Counted from the stretch's first letter, positions 47,165 to 56,567 are shown. The stretch is 64,000 nt of DNA from Pseudomonas oryzicola (GCF_014269185.2 NZ_JABWRZ020000001.1:1637001-1701000), one strand, 5' to 3'. A program made the numbers and translations. The notes: generated by a model from the sequence alone, not told the origin.

Positions 47165-47602
47165 ATGCCCCTGACCGACAACCAACACCGCTTCGGCATG
47201 CAGCTGGCCCAGATGTCCCGGGGTTGGCGTGCCGAGCTGGACCGCCGCCTGGCCGGGCTCAACCTGTCCCAGGCGCGCTGGCTGGTGTTGCTGCACCTGG
47301 CCCGTTTCGAAGAGGCCCCGACCCAGCGTGAGCTGGCCCAGAGCGTGGGGGTCGAAGGCCCGACCCTGGCGCGCCTGCTCGACAGCCTGGAAGCACAGGG
47401 GCTGGTGCGCCGGCAGGCGGTGCTGGAGGACCGGCGGGCGAAGAAGATCGTGCTGTGCCCGCCAGCCAAACCGCTGATCGAGCAGATCGAGACCATTGCC
47501 AACCAGCTGCGGGTAGAGTTGTTCACCGGGGTGGACGAGGCGGACCTGCAGGTGTGCATGCGGGTGCATGCCAAGATCCTGGCCAACCTGGAGAAATCCT
47601 GA
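47165..47602 (+). CDS. MarR/SlyA-family transcriptional regulator
   Basis: 145 residues of winged-helix MarR fold: the dimer helix at the N-terminus (RFGMQLAQMSRGWRAELDRRL), helix-turn-helix around QRELAQSVGVEGPTLARLLDSLEAQGLV and the wing VLEDRRAKKIVL. The ATG at 47165 is preferred to the TTG two codons before. The signal it senses is unknown. A dyad just upstream may be its own operator. It follows recQ after 147 bases, as in P. aeruginosa (PA3344-PA3341 region). Confidence 0.87.
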   Translation: MPLTDNQHRFGMQLAQMSRGWRAELDRRLAGLNLSQARWLVLLHLARFEEAPTQRELAQSVGVEGPTLARLLDSLEAQGLVRRQAVLEDRRAKKIVLCPPAKPLIEQIETIANQLRVELFTGVDEADLQVCMRVHAKILANLEKS

Positions 47603-47634
47603 GGGAGCCTGGGGCTGCAAAGCAGCCCGACGGT

Positions 47635-49821
47635 TCAGAAGGTATGCCCCAGGTTCAGGTACACCGCCTGCTCATGCGCACTGTTGGCGCCGTAGGTGAA
47701 ATTCAACGGCCCCAACGGCGTCTCCAGCCCCAGGAAGATGCTTGCCGCATTGATGTAGCCACTGTCGAACGCATTGTCGTTGTTCCACGCCCGCCCACGT
47801 TCCAGCGACCCGCCGAAGTACAACGGGAAGTCCAGTGGCAGGTAGGCCCGTGGCGTCAGGCGGCGATAATAGACCATGCGCAGCAGGCTCACGTTCTGCC
47901 CCGATACCGAGTCCTGGCGGAAGCCTGACAGCTCTCGCGCCCCTCCCAGCACGAAGCTGGACGTGACCACTTCGGTAGCGTCCAGCGTGCGCCCGTAGCG
48001 CCCACCCAGCACGAAGGTGTTCGGCCCGCTGCTGATGGCCTTGTCCAGGTTGAACAGCCACTGCCGGTAATCCTGGTCGGAATCCAGCGACTTGTCGTAC
48101 TTGCGCAAGGTCAGGCCGATATCCTCGCCGCGATGCGGGAAGTAGACATTGTCGAGGGTGTCGAACGAGTACTTCAGCTCGTAGAAGCCTTCGTTGAAAC
48201 TGACCTTGGGCAAGTCCTGGTCGCCGATGCGCACCTCCGCCTCGCCCCAGGCTTTGCCAACGCCCAGGCGCACCTCGCCGTTGGTGCCGATCTGCCGCCC
48301 CAGGTTCAGGCCAAAGCCGTAACGTTCCAGGCGGTATTCGGCGATGGGGTCGTTGTCCAGGGTCGCTTCGATGTTCTGCGAATTGAAGTCCAGGTACGGT
48401 GCGATGAAATAGCGTGAACCCACGTCCAGCGGCTGGTAGAACTCACTGTAGAGTTCCTGCTGGTCACCGATCTGGCCACGGGTCAGCCATTCGGCGCCGA
48501 GGCTGTTGATGCCGTTGACCCGGTAGCTGGCGCCCAGGTTGAAGGCGCTGTCGCCGCGCAGGTCGTCCGACAGGTTGAGGCCCAGCCGCAGGTAGTCGGT
48601 GCCTCCCCGTCGGCCCCGGGCGTTGATCACCAGGGTGTTGTCGTCGCCCTTGTGTACCACGCGGTACTGCACCCGGTCGAAATAGTCCAGGCCATATAGC
48701 GTGCCCATGTCGGTCTGCAGACGGTCCAGCTCCAGCGGCGCATCGATTGGCTGACGGATGTACGAACGGATGACGTCGTCGCTGACCTTGGAGTCGTTCT
48801 CGATCCGGATTGCGGTAATGGTCGGTGTGCGCTGGCGCGGCGAGCGGGCCACCGCCAGGCTGCTGTCGCCTTCGGGCTGGCGCAGGGCGGCCAGGCGTGG
48901 GTCGAGCAGGCGGGTAGCGCGGTAGCCGGCGTCGATCATGTCCCGGGCGCGACCGAAATCGGTGACACCGAAGGCGGTCAGCGGCGGCTGGATGAGGATG
49001 TCGTCGCGATGCAGGCTGGCCAGCTGTTCGTCCGAGTTGCGCCGGGTCATCAGGGTGATCGACTGGTTGAGCACGTCGACCACCGTGGCCAGTTGCTTGC
49101 GGTCACGCAGCGGGGTGCCGATGTCGACCACTATGGCCAGGTCCACGCCCATTTCCCGCGCCACGTCCAGCGGGATGTTGTCGACCATGCCGCCGTCCAC
49201 CAGCAGCCGGCCGTCCAGTTCGACCGGGGCGAATACCGCCGGGATCGACATGCTGGCGCGGATCACCTGGGGCAGGTGACCACGGCTGAACACCACTTTT
49301 TCGCCACTGGCGATGTCGGTGGCCACTGCCCGGAAAGGAATCGGCAGCTTGTCGAAGTCACGGGTGTCGGCGGTGTGGGCCAGCTTGCTTTCCAGCAGCA
49401 AGGCCAGGTTCTGGCCCTGGATCACGCCCAGCGGCAGGCCCAGGCTGCCATCGTCGCGAAAGCTGAGCTTCTGCTTGACCAGGAAGTCGCGGTCATCCTG
49501 TTTGCGTCGGAACGGCACGTCCTTGCGCGGCGGGGCATCGGACAGCGCCTGTTGCCAGTCTAGGGTGGTCGCGAGCTTTTCCAGTTCTTCGACACTGTAG
49601 CCCGAGGCGTACAGGCCGCCGATCACCGCGCCCATGCTGGTGCCGGCGATGGCGTCGATGCGCACGCCTTGTTCCTCCAGGGCCTTGAGCACGCCGATGT
49701 GGGCCAGGCCGCGGGCTGCGCCACCCGACAGCACCAGACCAACCTTGGGCCTGGCCGGTTCGCTGGCGCAAACCGTGACGGAGGTGAGGGCGAGCAGAAA
49801 ACAGAACAGCAAACGGTGCAT
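47635..49821 (-). CDS. plpD: Patatin-like phospholipase with outer-membrane barrel (PlpD-type)
   Basis: 728 residues, type Vd autotransporter plan. Signal peptide (MHRLLFCFLLALTSVTVCA); patatin domain at about 30-290 with oxyanion SGGAARG, nucleophile Ser in GTSMG and catalytic Asp in DGGMVDNIP; one POTRA-like segment at about 330-400; and a C-terminal 16-strand barrel ending LGHTF. P. aeruginosa PlpD (PA3339) has the same architecture, is a phospholipase A and lies in the same region near recQ. The start is the ATG at 49821; the frame begins four codons earlier at a TTG. Confidence 0.9.
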   Translation of the reverse strand: MHRLLFCFLLALTSVTVCASEPARPKVGLVLSGGAARGLAHIGVLKALEEQGVRIDAIAGTSMGAVIGGLYASGYSVEELEKLATTLDWQQALSDAPPRKDVPFRRKQDDRDFLVKQKLSFRDDGSLGLPLGVIQGQNLALLLESKLAHTADTRDFDKLPIPFRAVATDIASGEKVVFSRGHLPQVIRASMSIPAVFAPVELDGRLLVDGGMVDNIPLDVAREMGVDLAIVVDIGTPLRDRKQLATVVDVLNQSITLMTRRNSDEQLASLHRDDILIQPPLTAFGVTDFGRARDMIDAGYRATRLLDPRLAALRQPEGDSSLAVARSPRQRTPTITAIRIENDSKVSDDVIRSYIRQPIDAPLELDRLQTDMGTLYGLDYFDRVQYRVVHKGDDNTLVINARGRRGGTDYLRLGLNLSDDLRGDSAFNLGASYRVNGINSLGAEWLTRGQIGDQQELYSEFYQPLDVGSRYFIAPYLDFNSQNIEATLDNDPIAEYRLERYGFGLNLGRQIGTNGEVRLGVGKAWGEAEVRIGDQDLPKVSFNEGFYELKYSFDTLDNVYFPHRGEDIGLTLRKYDKSLDSDQDYRQWLFNLDKAISSGPNTFVLGGRYGRTLDATEVVTSSFVLGGARELSGFRQDSVSGQNVSLLRMVYYRRLTPRAYLPLDFPLYFGGSLERGRAWNNDNAFDSGYINAASIFLGLETPLGPLNFTYGANSAHEQAVYLNLGHTF

Positions 49822-49888
49822 CGTGAGTCTCAAACCGTGGGCTAAAGACCGCTAGTATAAGCGGCCCCTCACCTGGAGAAGTTTCACC

Positions 49889-50170
49889 ATGGCCGACAGC
49901 AAACCCGAAATCGTGATCACCTATTGCACGCAATGCCAGTGGCTGCTGCGTGCGGCCTGGCTGGCCCAGGAACTGCTGAGCACCTTTGCCGATGACCTCG
50001 GGCGGGTGGCGTTGGAACCAGGTACCGGGGGTATCTTCCGCATCACCTGCAATGGCCAGCAGATCTGGGAGCGCAAGGCGGACGGTGGCTTCCCGGAGGC
50101 CAAGGTGTTGAAGCAGCGGGTGCGCGACCAGATCGACCCGCAGCGTGACCTGGGGCACAACGATCGCTGA
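49889..50170 (+). CDS. SelW/SelT/SelH-like thioredoxin-fold protein (Rdx family)
   Basis: 93 residues with the redox motif TYCTQCQWLLRAAWLAQELL: the CxxC at residues 14-17 takes the place of the CxxU of selenoprotein W. The C-terminal part (GIFRITCNGQQIWERKADGGFPEAKVLKQRVRDQI) is the family's other conserved block. The redox role is inferred. The stop codon abuts the stop of the convergent DMT gene with no gap. Confidence 0.87.
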   Translation: MADSKPEIVITYCTQCQWLLRAAWLAQELLSTFADDLGRVALEPGTGGIFRITCNGQQIWERKADGGFPEAKVLKQRVRDQIDPQRDLGHNDR

Positions 50171-51061
50171 TCAGCTGCCCTCGGTCGCAGGCCGTTGCCT
50201 GGGTGCCTGCTCGGCAGCCAGGCGGCTGGACAGCACGATGGCGAAGATGATCAGCGCGCCGCCCAGCAGCATGCGCAGGGTCGGGGTTTCGGCGAACACC
50301 ACCCAGGCCACCGCAATGCCGTAGACCGGTTCCATGCCGAACACCACGGCGGCGGTGCGCGCCTTGATCACCGCCAGGCTGGCGACGAACAGGCTGTGGG
50401 CGACACCGGTGCAGAAGATGCCGAGCAGGGCGATCCACAGCCAGTCCCGGCTGGCTACGTCGGCCAGGCGCGGGCCGGCGAATGGCAGCAGACACAGGCC
50501 CACCACCAGGTTCTGCCACAACGCTGCCTGCACCGCCGGCAGGCGACCGGAGCCGGCGCGGTTGGTGAGTGACAGCAAAGCGAACAGCAGCCCCGACAGC
50601 AGTGCCCAGAGCAGGCCGCCGGTGGCCTGGCTGGCCAGGTCGAACGCTGGGGTGACCAACACCAGCCCGATGCTCACCAGCAGCACCAGCATGGCTTCGT
50701 TGCGGCGAATACGCTCGCGGAACAGCAGGCCCTCGAGGATCACGGTAAAGGCCGGGAAGCTGGTAAAGCCGAGGGTGGCAATGGCCACGCCAGCGACCTT
50801 CACTGCGACGAAAAAACTGACCCAGTGGCCGGCCAGCAGCACGCCGCCAAGCAGCAGGCGGCGGGCATCCTGGCCGCCCAGGCGCTGCCAGCCCGGGCCG
50901 GTCAGGCTGGCGAACAGGGCCAGCGCGAGCACGGCGAAGGCGGCGCGGCCGAACACGATGATCGCCGGGCTGGCGCTGGCGGCCAGCTTGCCGAAGACGC
51001 CGGTGAGGCCGAAGAACAGCGCGCCAATGTGCAGGGCGCCGAGGGCGGTGCGGTGGTTCAT
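50171..51061 (-). CDS. EamA/DMT-family transporter
   Basis: 296 residues with ten predicted helices in two EamA repeats (HIGALFFGLTGVFGKLAASASPAIIVFGRAAFAVLAL at the start; ARTAAVVFGMEPVYGIAVAWVVFAETPTLRMLLGGALI near the end). The frame continues upstream through a REP pair, which is not coding; the start is MNHRTALGALHIG at 51061 behind AAGGA. A probable exporter, substrate unknown. Its stop codon directly abuts that of the convergent SelW-like gene. Confidence 0.86.
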   Translation of the reverse strand: MNHRTALGALHIGALFFGLTGVFGKLAASASPAIIVFGRAAFAVLALALFASLTGPGWQRLGGQDARRLLLGGVLLAGHWVSFFVAVKVAGVAIATLGFTSFPAFTVILEGLLFRERIRRNEAMLVLLVSIGLVLVTPAFDLASQATGGLLWALLSGLLFALLSLTNRAGSGRLPAVQAALWQNLVVGLCLLPFAGPRLADVASRDWLWIALLGIFCTGVAHSLFVASLAVIKARTAAVVFGMEPVYGIAVAWVVFAETPTLRMLLGGALIIFAIVLSSRLAAEQAPRQRPATEGS

Positions 51062-51092
51062 GGAGGGTCCTTGCTCAAGATCTCTGCTGACA

Positions 51093-51196
51093 GTGCCGGC
51101 CTCTTCGCGGGTAAACCCGCTCCCACAGGTATCGCACCGCTTTCGTAGCCTGTTCAGTACCTGTGGGAGCGGGTTTACCCGCGAAGAGGCCGGCAC
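51093..51196. repeat. Paired inverted REP elements (BIME)
   Basis: Near-perfect inverted pair: GTGCCGGCCTCTTCGCGGG... and its reverse complement ending ...GAAGAGGCCGGCAC, both with the GCGGGTTTACCCGC core, separated by about 29 bases, between the DMT gene and an AraC regulator gene. Confidence 0.92.
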
Positions 51197-51239
51197 AGCC
51201 ATAGTGTAACGGCTCAGGCCAGCACGTTCTGTCGCAAGA

Positions 51240-52010
51240 CTAGTGTGCGTTGTCGCCGGACTCTCGCCGCAACGCCAGGGGCGCACAGCCGAATGCCCGC
51301 AACATCGCCGCCGAAAACGCGCTCTGCGAGCTGTACCCCACCTGCGCCGCAATCTCCCCCATCGGCAGCAAGGTCTGCACGACCAGCCGCCGCGCCTTGA
51401 GCAAACGTCGCTGGCGGATGTAGTCCATTGGCGTCATCCCGCATTCCGCAGTGAAGCGCGCGTGCAGGCGGGCACTGGACAACCCGGCGATGCGCGCCAG
51501 GTCGGCGACTTGCAACGGGTAAGCGGCGTGCTCCTCGATATGCGCATCGAACGCCGCATACGGCAGCCGCTGGCAAGCACCGCTGCTGGCAGCCACCGTG
51601 GGGTTGAGGCTGGCCAGCAGCAGCGCCGCGCCTTGCCGGGCAACCAGCGGGTCGTGCACCGGGCTGGCCGCCAGCCAGTCGACCAGCTGTTGCTGGCGCT
51701 CGTTCAGGCCCAGGGCGGCGGGGCGATCCAGCAGCCGGCGGCTGGCATCGGCATGCTCGCCCAGTTGTTCGTGCAACCAGTGCTCCCCGGGCACATCCAG
51801 CACCAGGCAATCGCTGCCGTCAGCGCTGGCGCAGGTGTGATGTGCACCCGCCGGGACCACCACCAGCCCCTGCCGATCGATCCCGGCGCCATGCCCCAGA
51901 ATCTCGAACTCCAGGCGGCCGCGCAGGCCGAACACCAGCTGCGGGTGTTCGTGGCTGTGGGCGATCAGGCTGTGGCGATAATGGCGCAGCGAGAGGATCG
52001 GGCCGCTCAT
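51240..52010 (-). CDS. AraC-family regulator with cupin sensor
   Basis: 256 residues: N-terminal cupin-like domain (HSHEHPQLVFGLRGRLEFEI, VVPAGAHHTCASADGSDCLVLDV) and C-terminal double helix-turn-helix (LQVADLARIAGLSSARLHARFTAECGMTPMDYIRQRRLLKARRLVVQ and MGEIAAQVGYSSQSAFSAAMLRAFG). The start is the ATG at 52010 with AGGA upstream. It may control the neighbouring DMT exporter, which lies downstream on the same strand beyond a REP pair, but this is only positional. Confidence 0.85.
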   Translation of the reverse strand: MSGPILSLRHYRHSLIAHSHEHPQLVFGLRGRLEFEILGHGAGIDRQGLVVVPAGAHHTCASADGSDCLVLDVPGEHWLHEQLGEHADASRRLLDRPAALGLNERQQQLVDWLAASPVHDPLVARQGAALLLASLNPTVAASSGACQRLPYAAFDAHIEEHAAYPLQVADLARIAGLSSARLHARFTAECGMTPMDYIRQRRLLKARRLVVQTLLPMGEIAAQVGYSSQSAFSAAMLRAFGCAPLALRRESGDNAH

Positions 52011-52137
52011 GGGAGTGTCCTGGCAGGGCAGTTGCGCATTGTGCCTGATTCCCGGCAGCTCATCACTCGTCACGCTTTTGCCACGGCACTGTCATCCGCG
52101 CCTGCCAGTCTCCAGCAAACTGCGCCGGAGCCTGCCC

Positions 52138-52950
52138 ATGACCCATGCCGAACTGTCCCGTCCCTCGCGCAAGCAGCGTGTGCGAACCTTGTGGATCTCC
52201 GATGTTCATCTGGGTACGCGTGATTGCCAGGCCGAACACCTGGCGCAATTCCTCAAGGCCTACCAGGCCGACCGCATCTACCTGGTGGGCGACATCATCG
52301 ATGGCTGGAAGCTGCGCGGCGGGGTCTACTGGCCGCAGGCCCATACCAACGTGCTCCGCCGCCTGCTGACCATGAGCAAGCGCGGTACCGAGGTGATCTA
52401 CGTCACCGGTAATCATGACGAATTCCTGCGCCGTTATTCCAGGCTGATCCTTGGCAATATCCAGCTGGTGGACGAGGCCGAGCACCTGACCGCCGATGGC
52501 CGCCGCCTGCTGGTGATCCATGGCGACCAGTTCGATGTGATTACCCGTTACCACCGCTGGCTGGCGTTTCTCGGCGACCGTGCCTATGAATCGACCCTGG
52601 TGCTCAACCGCTGGCTCAACCATTGGCGGGCCCGTTACGGTTATGGTTACTGGTCGCTGTCGGCCTACCTCAAGCACAAGGTCAAGGGGGCGGTGAACTT
52701 CATCAGTGACTTCGAGGTTGCCATTGCCCACGAATGCACGCGCCGTGGTTTTCATGGCGTGGTCTGTGGGCACATCCACCATGCCGAAATTCGCCGGGTG
52801 GGGGAGGTGGACTACCTCAACTGCGGTGATTGGGTGGAATCGTGTACGGCGCTGATCGAACATTGGGATGGCACGATCGAGCTGTACCGCCTGGCCGAGG
52901 CACAGGCTCGGGAGGCCCGGGAGGCTGAGGCGTTGCGGGAACCGGCGTAA
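52138..52950 (+). CDS. Metallophosphoesterase, UDP-2,3-diacylglucosamine diphosphatase-like
   Basis: 270 residues of calcineurin-like fold with all metal motifs: SDVHLG, GDIIDGWKLRGG, GNHDEFLRR, HGDQFD and GHIHHAEIRR. The overall pattern resembles the LpxH2 group, which hydrolyses UDP-2,3-diacylglucosamine in lipid A synthesis, or related membrane-associated phosphoesterases. The basic segment RYGYGYWSLSAYLKHKVKGAVNFI may contact the membrane. It is not in an lpx cluster. The ATG at 52138 is behind CGGAG. Confidence 0.83.
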   Translation: MTHAELSRPSRKQRVRTLWISDVHLGTRDCQAEHLAQFLKAYQADRIYLVGDIIDGWKLRGGVYWPQAHTNVLRRLLTMSKRGTEVIYVTGNHDEFLRRYSRLILGNIQLVDEAEHLTADGRRLLVIHGDQFDVITRYHRWLAFLGDRAYESTLVLNRWLNHWRARYGYGYWSLSAYLKHKVKGAVNFISDFEVAIAHECTRRGFHGVVCGHIHHAEIRRVGEVDYLNCGDWVESCTALIEHWDGTIELYRLAEAQAREAREAEALREPA

Positions 52951-52971
52951 GGCTTGCGAGCCCCAGGAAAT

Positions 52972-53283
52972 CTACAGGCTGATCCTGCCCAGCAGGATAT
53001 CCCTGAACATTACGAAATCCCCGGCCAGGCTGTACAGCGGATGGGTGAAGGTCGCAGGCCGGTTCTTTTCGAAAAAGAAATGCCCGACCCAGGCAAAGCC
53101 GTAGCCGAACACGGGCAGGGCCAGCAGCAGCGCCCATTTGCCACTGCCGATGGCATAGGCCAGCAAGGCGATCACCAGGCTGGTACCGACAAAGTGCAGG
53201 CGGCGGCAGATCGGGTTACTGTGCTCACCCAGGTAATACGGGTAGAACTCGGCAAAACTGCGAAACTGCGCAGTGTGGTTCAT
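52972..53283 (-). CDS. Mpo1-like (DUF962) membrane protein
   Basis: 103 residues with the family blocks YYLGEHSNPICRRLHFVGTSL and HFFFEKNRPATFTHPLYSLAGDFVMF and two hydrophobic hairpins (VIALLAYAIGSGKWALLLALPVFGYGFAWV). The yeast relative Mpo1 is an iron-dependent dioxygenase in 2-hydroxy fatty-acid alpha-oxidation; the conserved His residues here fit a metal site. The bacterial role is unknown. The start is the ATG at 53283 behind GGAG. Confidence 0.85.
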   Translation of the reverse strand: MNHTAQFRSFAEFYPYYLGEHSNPICRRLHFVGTSLVIALLAYAIGSGKWALLLALPVFGYGFAWVGHFFFEKNRPATFTHPLYSLAGDFVMFRDILLGRISL

Positions 53284-53434
53284 GGTACTGCTCCGGCAGA
53301 TACTTTTGGACAGGATGCACGGCGTGGAGCCTGATTCGAGTCTAGAGTGACTGGCGGTGCCTTCCACTGACAATGGGCGCCAATCGAGTATCCCTGGGGT
53401 TCACCGCAGGAGCGGTCTGCATAAGAAGCCTGTC

Positions 53435-54496
53435 ATGAGCGAAAGAACCACGTCAGCCAGCTGGGCAACTGGGATCGTGAAGGCACTCGAGCTGGAAGGG
53501 CTGGACTGCCGGGCCATGTTCAAGCAGCTGGGCCTGGACTTCGCTGCCCTGGATGACCCGGATGCGCGCTTCCCCCAGGACGCCATGACCCGCCTGTGGC
53601 AACTGGCGGTGGAACTGTCGGGCAACGAGGCCATTGGCCTGAACATGGCCCGGGTGGTGCGCCCGGCGTCGTTCCATGTGGCAGGTTATGCGTTGATGTC
53701 CAGCCGCACCCTGGCCGAGGGTTTCGAGCGTCTGGTGCGTTACCAGCGCATCATTGCCGAAAGCTGCGACCTGAGCTTTGTCGCCGACCCCGAAGGGTAT
53801 TCGCTGATCCTGACCGTGCACGGCGACCAGCTGCCGCCCACCCGGCACAGTGCCGAAGCGTCGCTGGCCTGTGGGCTGGCATTGTGCACGTGGCTCAGTG
53901 GCCGGCCTGTGCAGCCGCGCCGAGTGCTGCTGCAGGGCCCGCAACCAAAGCATATCGAGCCTTACAAGATGGCATTTCATGCCCCGCTGGTGTTCGGCGC
54001 ACCGCACGATGCGCTGCTGTTCGAGCGGGCCGACATGGAGGCACCATTGCCTACTGCCAACGAAGCCATGGCGGTACTGCACGACCGGTTTGCCGGGGAG
54101 TACCTGGCGCGTTTTTCCGAAACCCGGGTGACCCACCGCGTGCGTCAGGTGCTGTGCCGCATTCTGCCCCAGGGCGAGCCCAAGCGCGAAACCCTGGCCC
54201 AGGCCCTGCACTTGTCGCAGCGCACCTTGCAGCGGCGCCTGCAGGAAGAAGGCACCAGCTTCCAGGCGTTGCTCGACGACACCCGCCGCGAACTGGCCGA
54301 ACAGTATCTGGCCCAGCCGGGCATGACCTTGCTGGAAACCGCGTACCTGCTGGGTTTTGCCGACCCCAGCAACTTCTACCGGGCGTTCCGCCGCTGGTTC
54401 GGCGCCACGCCCAGCGAGTACCGTGCGCGCCGCAGCGCGCAAGCCGAGGCGCTCAGTGACGCCAGAACGCTGGCATACACAGCACTAGCACGGTGA
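53435..54496 (+). CDS. AraC-family regulator (arabinose-binding-like sensor)
   Basis: 353 residues: an N-terminal Arabinose_bd-type domain of about 200 residues (for example VVRPASFHVAGYALMSSRTLAEGFERLVRYQRIIAES) and a C-terminal HTH_18 domain (ETLAQALHLSQRTLQRRLQEEGTSFQALLDDTRRELAEQYL, ETAYLLGFADPSNFYRAFRRWFGATPSEYR). The start is MSERTTSASWATGIV at 53435. The effector is unknown. Its last 44 bases overlap the convergent trkH gene, so full-length transcripts of the two are antisense to each other. Confidence 0.86.
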   Translation: MSERTTSASWATGIVKALELEGLDCRAMFKQLGLDFAALDDPDARFPQDAMTRLWQLAVELSGNEAIGLNMARVVRPASFHVAGYALMSSRTLAEGFERLVRYQRIIAESCDLSFVADPEGYSLILTVHGDQLPPTRHSAEASLACGLALCTWLSGRPVQPRRVLLQGPQPKHIEPYKMAFHAPLVFGAPHDALLFERADMEAPLPTANEAMAVLHDRFAGEYLARFSETRVTHRVRQVLCRILPQGEPKRETLAQALHLSQRTLQRRLQEEGTSFQALLDDTRRELAEQYLAQPGMTLLETAYLLGFADPSNFYRAFRRWFGATPSEYRARRSAQAEALSDARTLAYTALAR

Positions 54497-55907
54497 TGAT
54501 CTCCAGGCGGCCGAGCAGCATGCCGCTGGCGAGAATCCACTTGGCAGCGTCCGGCAGGCTGGCGTAGTTGCCTGACGGGCCGATCACTTCACCCAGGCCC
54601 GGGCCTACCCCCGAGACCGTGCCGGCAGCCCCGGTCAGGGCGGTCATCCAGTCCACCCCCAGCAGCGACAGCAGCAGCGCCATCACGCAGATGGTAATGG
54701 CGAAGAAGAACGAGAAAGTCAGGATCGAGCGCACGATTTCTTCGTCGAGACGGTGGCCGTTGTACTTCTGCTTGATGACGGCCCGCGGGTGGATCAGCTG
54801 GTTGAGGCTGGCCTTGAGCAGGATGTAGGCGACCTGGAAGCGGAAGATCTTGATGCCGCCTGCGGTCGAGCCGGAGCAGCCGCCGACGAAGCCCAGGTAG
54901 AAGAACAGCATCAACGAGAAGTTGCCCCACAGGCTGTAGTCACCCAGGGCGAAGCCAGTGGTGGTGACCACCGAGGTGACGTTCAGGGCTACGTGGCGCA
55001 GGGCGTCGAGCCAGTGCAGCTGGGTGGTGGCCCAGTACCAGGTGCCAAGCACCAGCCAGGTGGTCACCAGCATGCCGAGCAAACCCTGTACCTGCTGGTC
55101 GCGAAGCAGCGCCTTGCGGTTGCCACGCAGGGTCGCCACATACAGCGTGAACGGCAGGCTGCCCATGATCATCACTACCACCGCGACCCAGTGCACGGCA
55201 GGGATGTCCCATTTCGCCAGCGACTGGTCGGAGGTGGAAAACCCGCCGGTGGAAATCGCCGACATGGCGTGGTTGATCGCATCGAACGGGCTCATGCCGG
55301 CCCACCAGAAGGCCAGTGCGGCGAGGATCGAGAAACCGACATAAACCCCTACGATCGACTTCGCGACCATGTGCGAGCGGGGCATGACCTTTTCCGAACG
55401 GTCGGACGATTCGGTCTGGAACAGGCGCATGCCGCCGATGCGCAGCAGCGGCAGGATCGCAACCGCCATGGCGATGAAGCCGATGCCGCCGAGCCAGTGC
55501 AGCATCGAGCGCCACATCAGAATGCCCGGTGACATGTTGTCGAGCCCGCTGAGCACGGTGGCGCCGGTAGCGGTGATGCCCGACATGCTTTCGAAGAAGG
55601 CGTCGGTGTAGCTGATGTGCTGGGTCAACAGGAAGGGCAGGGCGGCAAACACGCACACCACCAGCCAGCTGCTGACGGTCAGCAGGTACATGTCGCGTGG
55701 GCGCAGGTGGACATGCTCGGGGCGGCCCTGGACCACCAGGACCAGGCCGGCGATGAAGGTGATCAGGCTGGACCAGAGGAACGACGGCATGTCACCGGTG
55801 CGTTCGAAGACCACCAGGGTCGCCATTGGCACGGCCATGCTGACAGCGAGGGTAATCAGGAAGATGCCGATGATGAAACCAATGATCCTTAAGGTCGGCA
55901 ACGCCAT
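54453..55907 (-). CDS. trkH: TrkH-family potassium uptake channel
   Basis: 484 residues of the Trk/Ktr superfamily: four repeats each with a pore loop, seen as SGITATGATVLSG, SAISTGGFSTSD, NVTSVVTTTGFALGD and GAAGTVSGVGPGLGE, and about ten membrane helices. It forms the K+-conducting subunit that works with cytoplasmic TrkA. The adjacent cpxR-spy-cpxS genes match the neighbourhood of P. aeruginosa trkH (PA3210). Its 3' end overlaps the end of the convergent AraC gene by 44 bases. Confidence 0.93.
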   Translation of the reverse strand: MALPTLRIIGFIIGIFLITLAVSMAVPMATLVVFERTGDMPSFLWSSLITFIAGLVLVVQGRPEHVHLRPRDMYLLTVSSWLVVCVFAALPFLLTQHISYTDAFFESMSGITATGATVLSGLDNMSPGILMWRSMLHWLGGIGFIAMAVAILPLLRIGGMRLFQTESSDRSEKVMPRSHMVAKSIVGVYVGFSILAALAFWWAGMSPFDAINHAMSAISTGGFSTSDQSLAKWDIPAVHWVAVVVMIMGSLPFTLYVATLRGNRKALLRDQQVQGLLGMLVTTWLVLGTWYWATTQLHWLDALRHVALNVTSVVTTTGFALGDYSLWGNFSLMLFFYLGFVGGCSGSTAGGIKIFRFQVAYILLKASLNQLIHPRAVIKQKYNGHRLDEEIVRSILTFSFFFAITICVMALLLSLLGVDWMTALTGAAGTVSGVGPGLGEVIGPSGNYASLPDAAKWILASGMLLGRLEIITVLVLCMPAFWRH

Positions 55908-56009
55908 GTGATCTGCTCTGACTCGAAACGGAAGGGCGCCATTCTACCTATGGGTCTGGTGATGTAAACGCTAGAATGGCGCCACATTCACCTGCCAGGA
56001 GGGTAGCCG

Positions 56010-56567
56010 ATGGAGGCTCTCGACGCATTGCTCAACCGTGTTTCCGTGCCACGCCTGACCGACCCGGCGCCCAATGCCGCCCAGCGCGAGGCGCTGTTCC
56101 AGGCCGCCCTGCGTGCCCCGGATCACGGTCAGCTGCGGCCATGGCGTTTCCTGACCATCGAAGGCCAGGGCCGCGAGCAGCTGGGCGAGCTATTCGCCGA
56201 AGCGTTGCACAACCAGGGTGATGCCAGCCAGGCTGCACTGGACAAGGCGCGTGCCATGCCGTTGCGGGCGCCGTTGCTGATCGTGGTGATTGCCAGGTTG
56301 CAGGAGCACTTCAAGGTGCCCAAGGCCGAGCAACGCCTGGCGGCGGGCTGCGCGGCGCATGGCATCCTGATTGCGGCGCATGCGCAAGGGATCGGCGCGG
56401 TATGGCGGACCGGTGACATGGCCTACGACGCCCATGTGCACAAGGGCTTGGGGCTGGCCGCGGACGAGGAGCTGATTGGTTACCTGTATGTCGGTACGCC
56501 GCTGGCCGAGCCACGTACGGCACCGATTCTGGAAACCGCTGATTTCGTCAGCGCCTGGGGCGAATAA
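56010..56567 (+). CDS. Nitroreductase-family protein (YdjA-like)
   Basis: 185 residues, the short YdjA form of the FMN-dependent nitroreductase family. Recognisable parts are the N-terminal FQAALRAPDHGQLRPWRFLTIEG (FMN contact) and AHAQGIGAVWRTGDMAYD near the middle, with LIGYLYVGTP toward the end. The physiological substrate is unknown. The ATG follows GGAGG. A hairpin (56583-56599, GGGCCGC/GCGGCCC) lies between it and the convergent sensor kinase gene. Confidence 0.87.
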   Translation: MEALDALLNRVSVPRLTDPAPNAAQREALFQAALRAPDHGQLRPWRFLTIEGQGREQLGELFAEALHNQGDASQAALDKARAMPLRAPLLIVVIARLQEHFKVPKAEQRLAAGCAAHGILIAAHAQGIGAVWRTGDMAYDAHVHKGLGLAADEELIGYLYVGTPLAEPRTAPILETADFVSAWGE

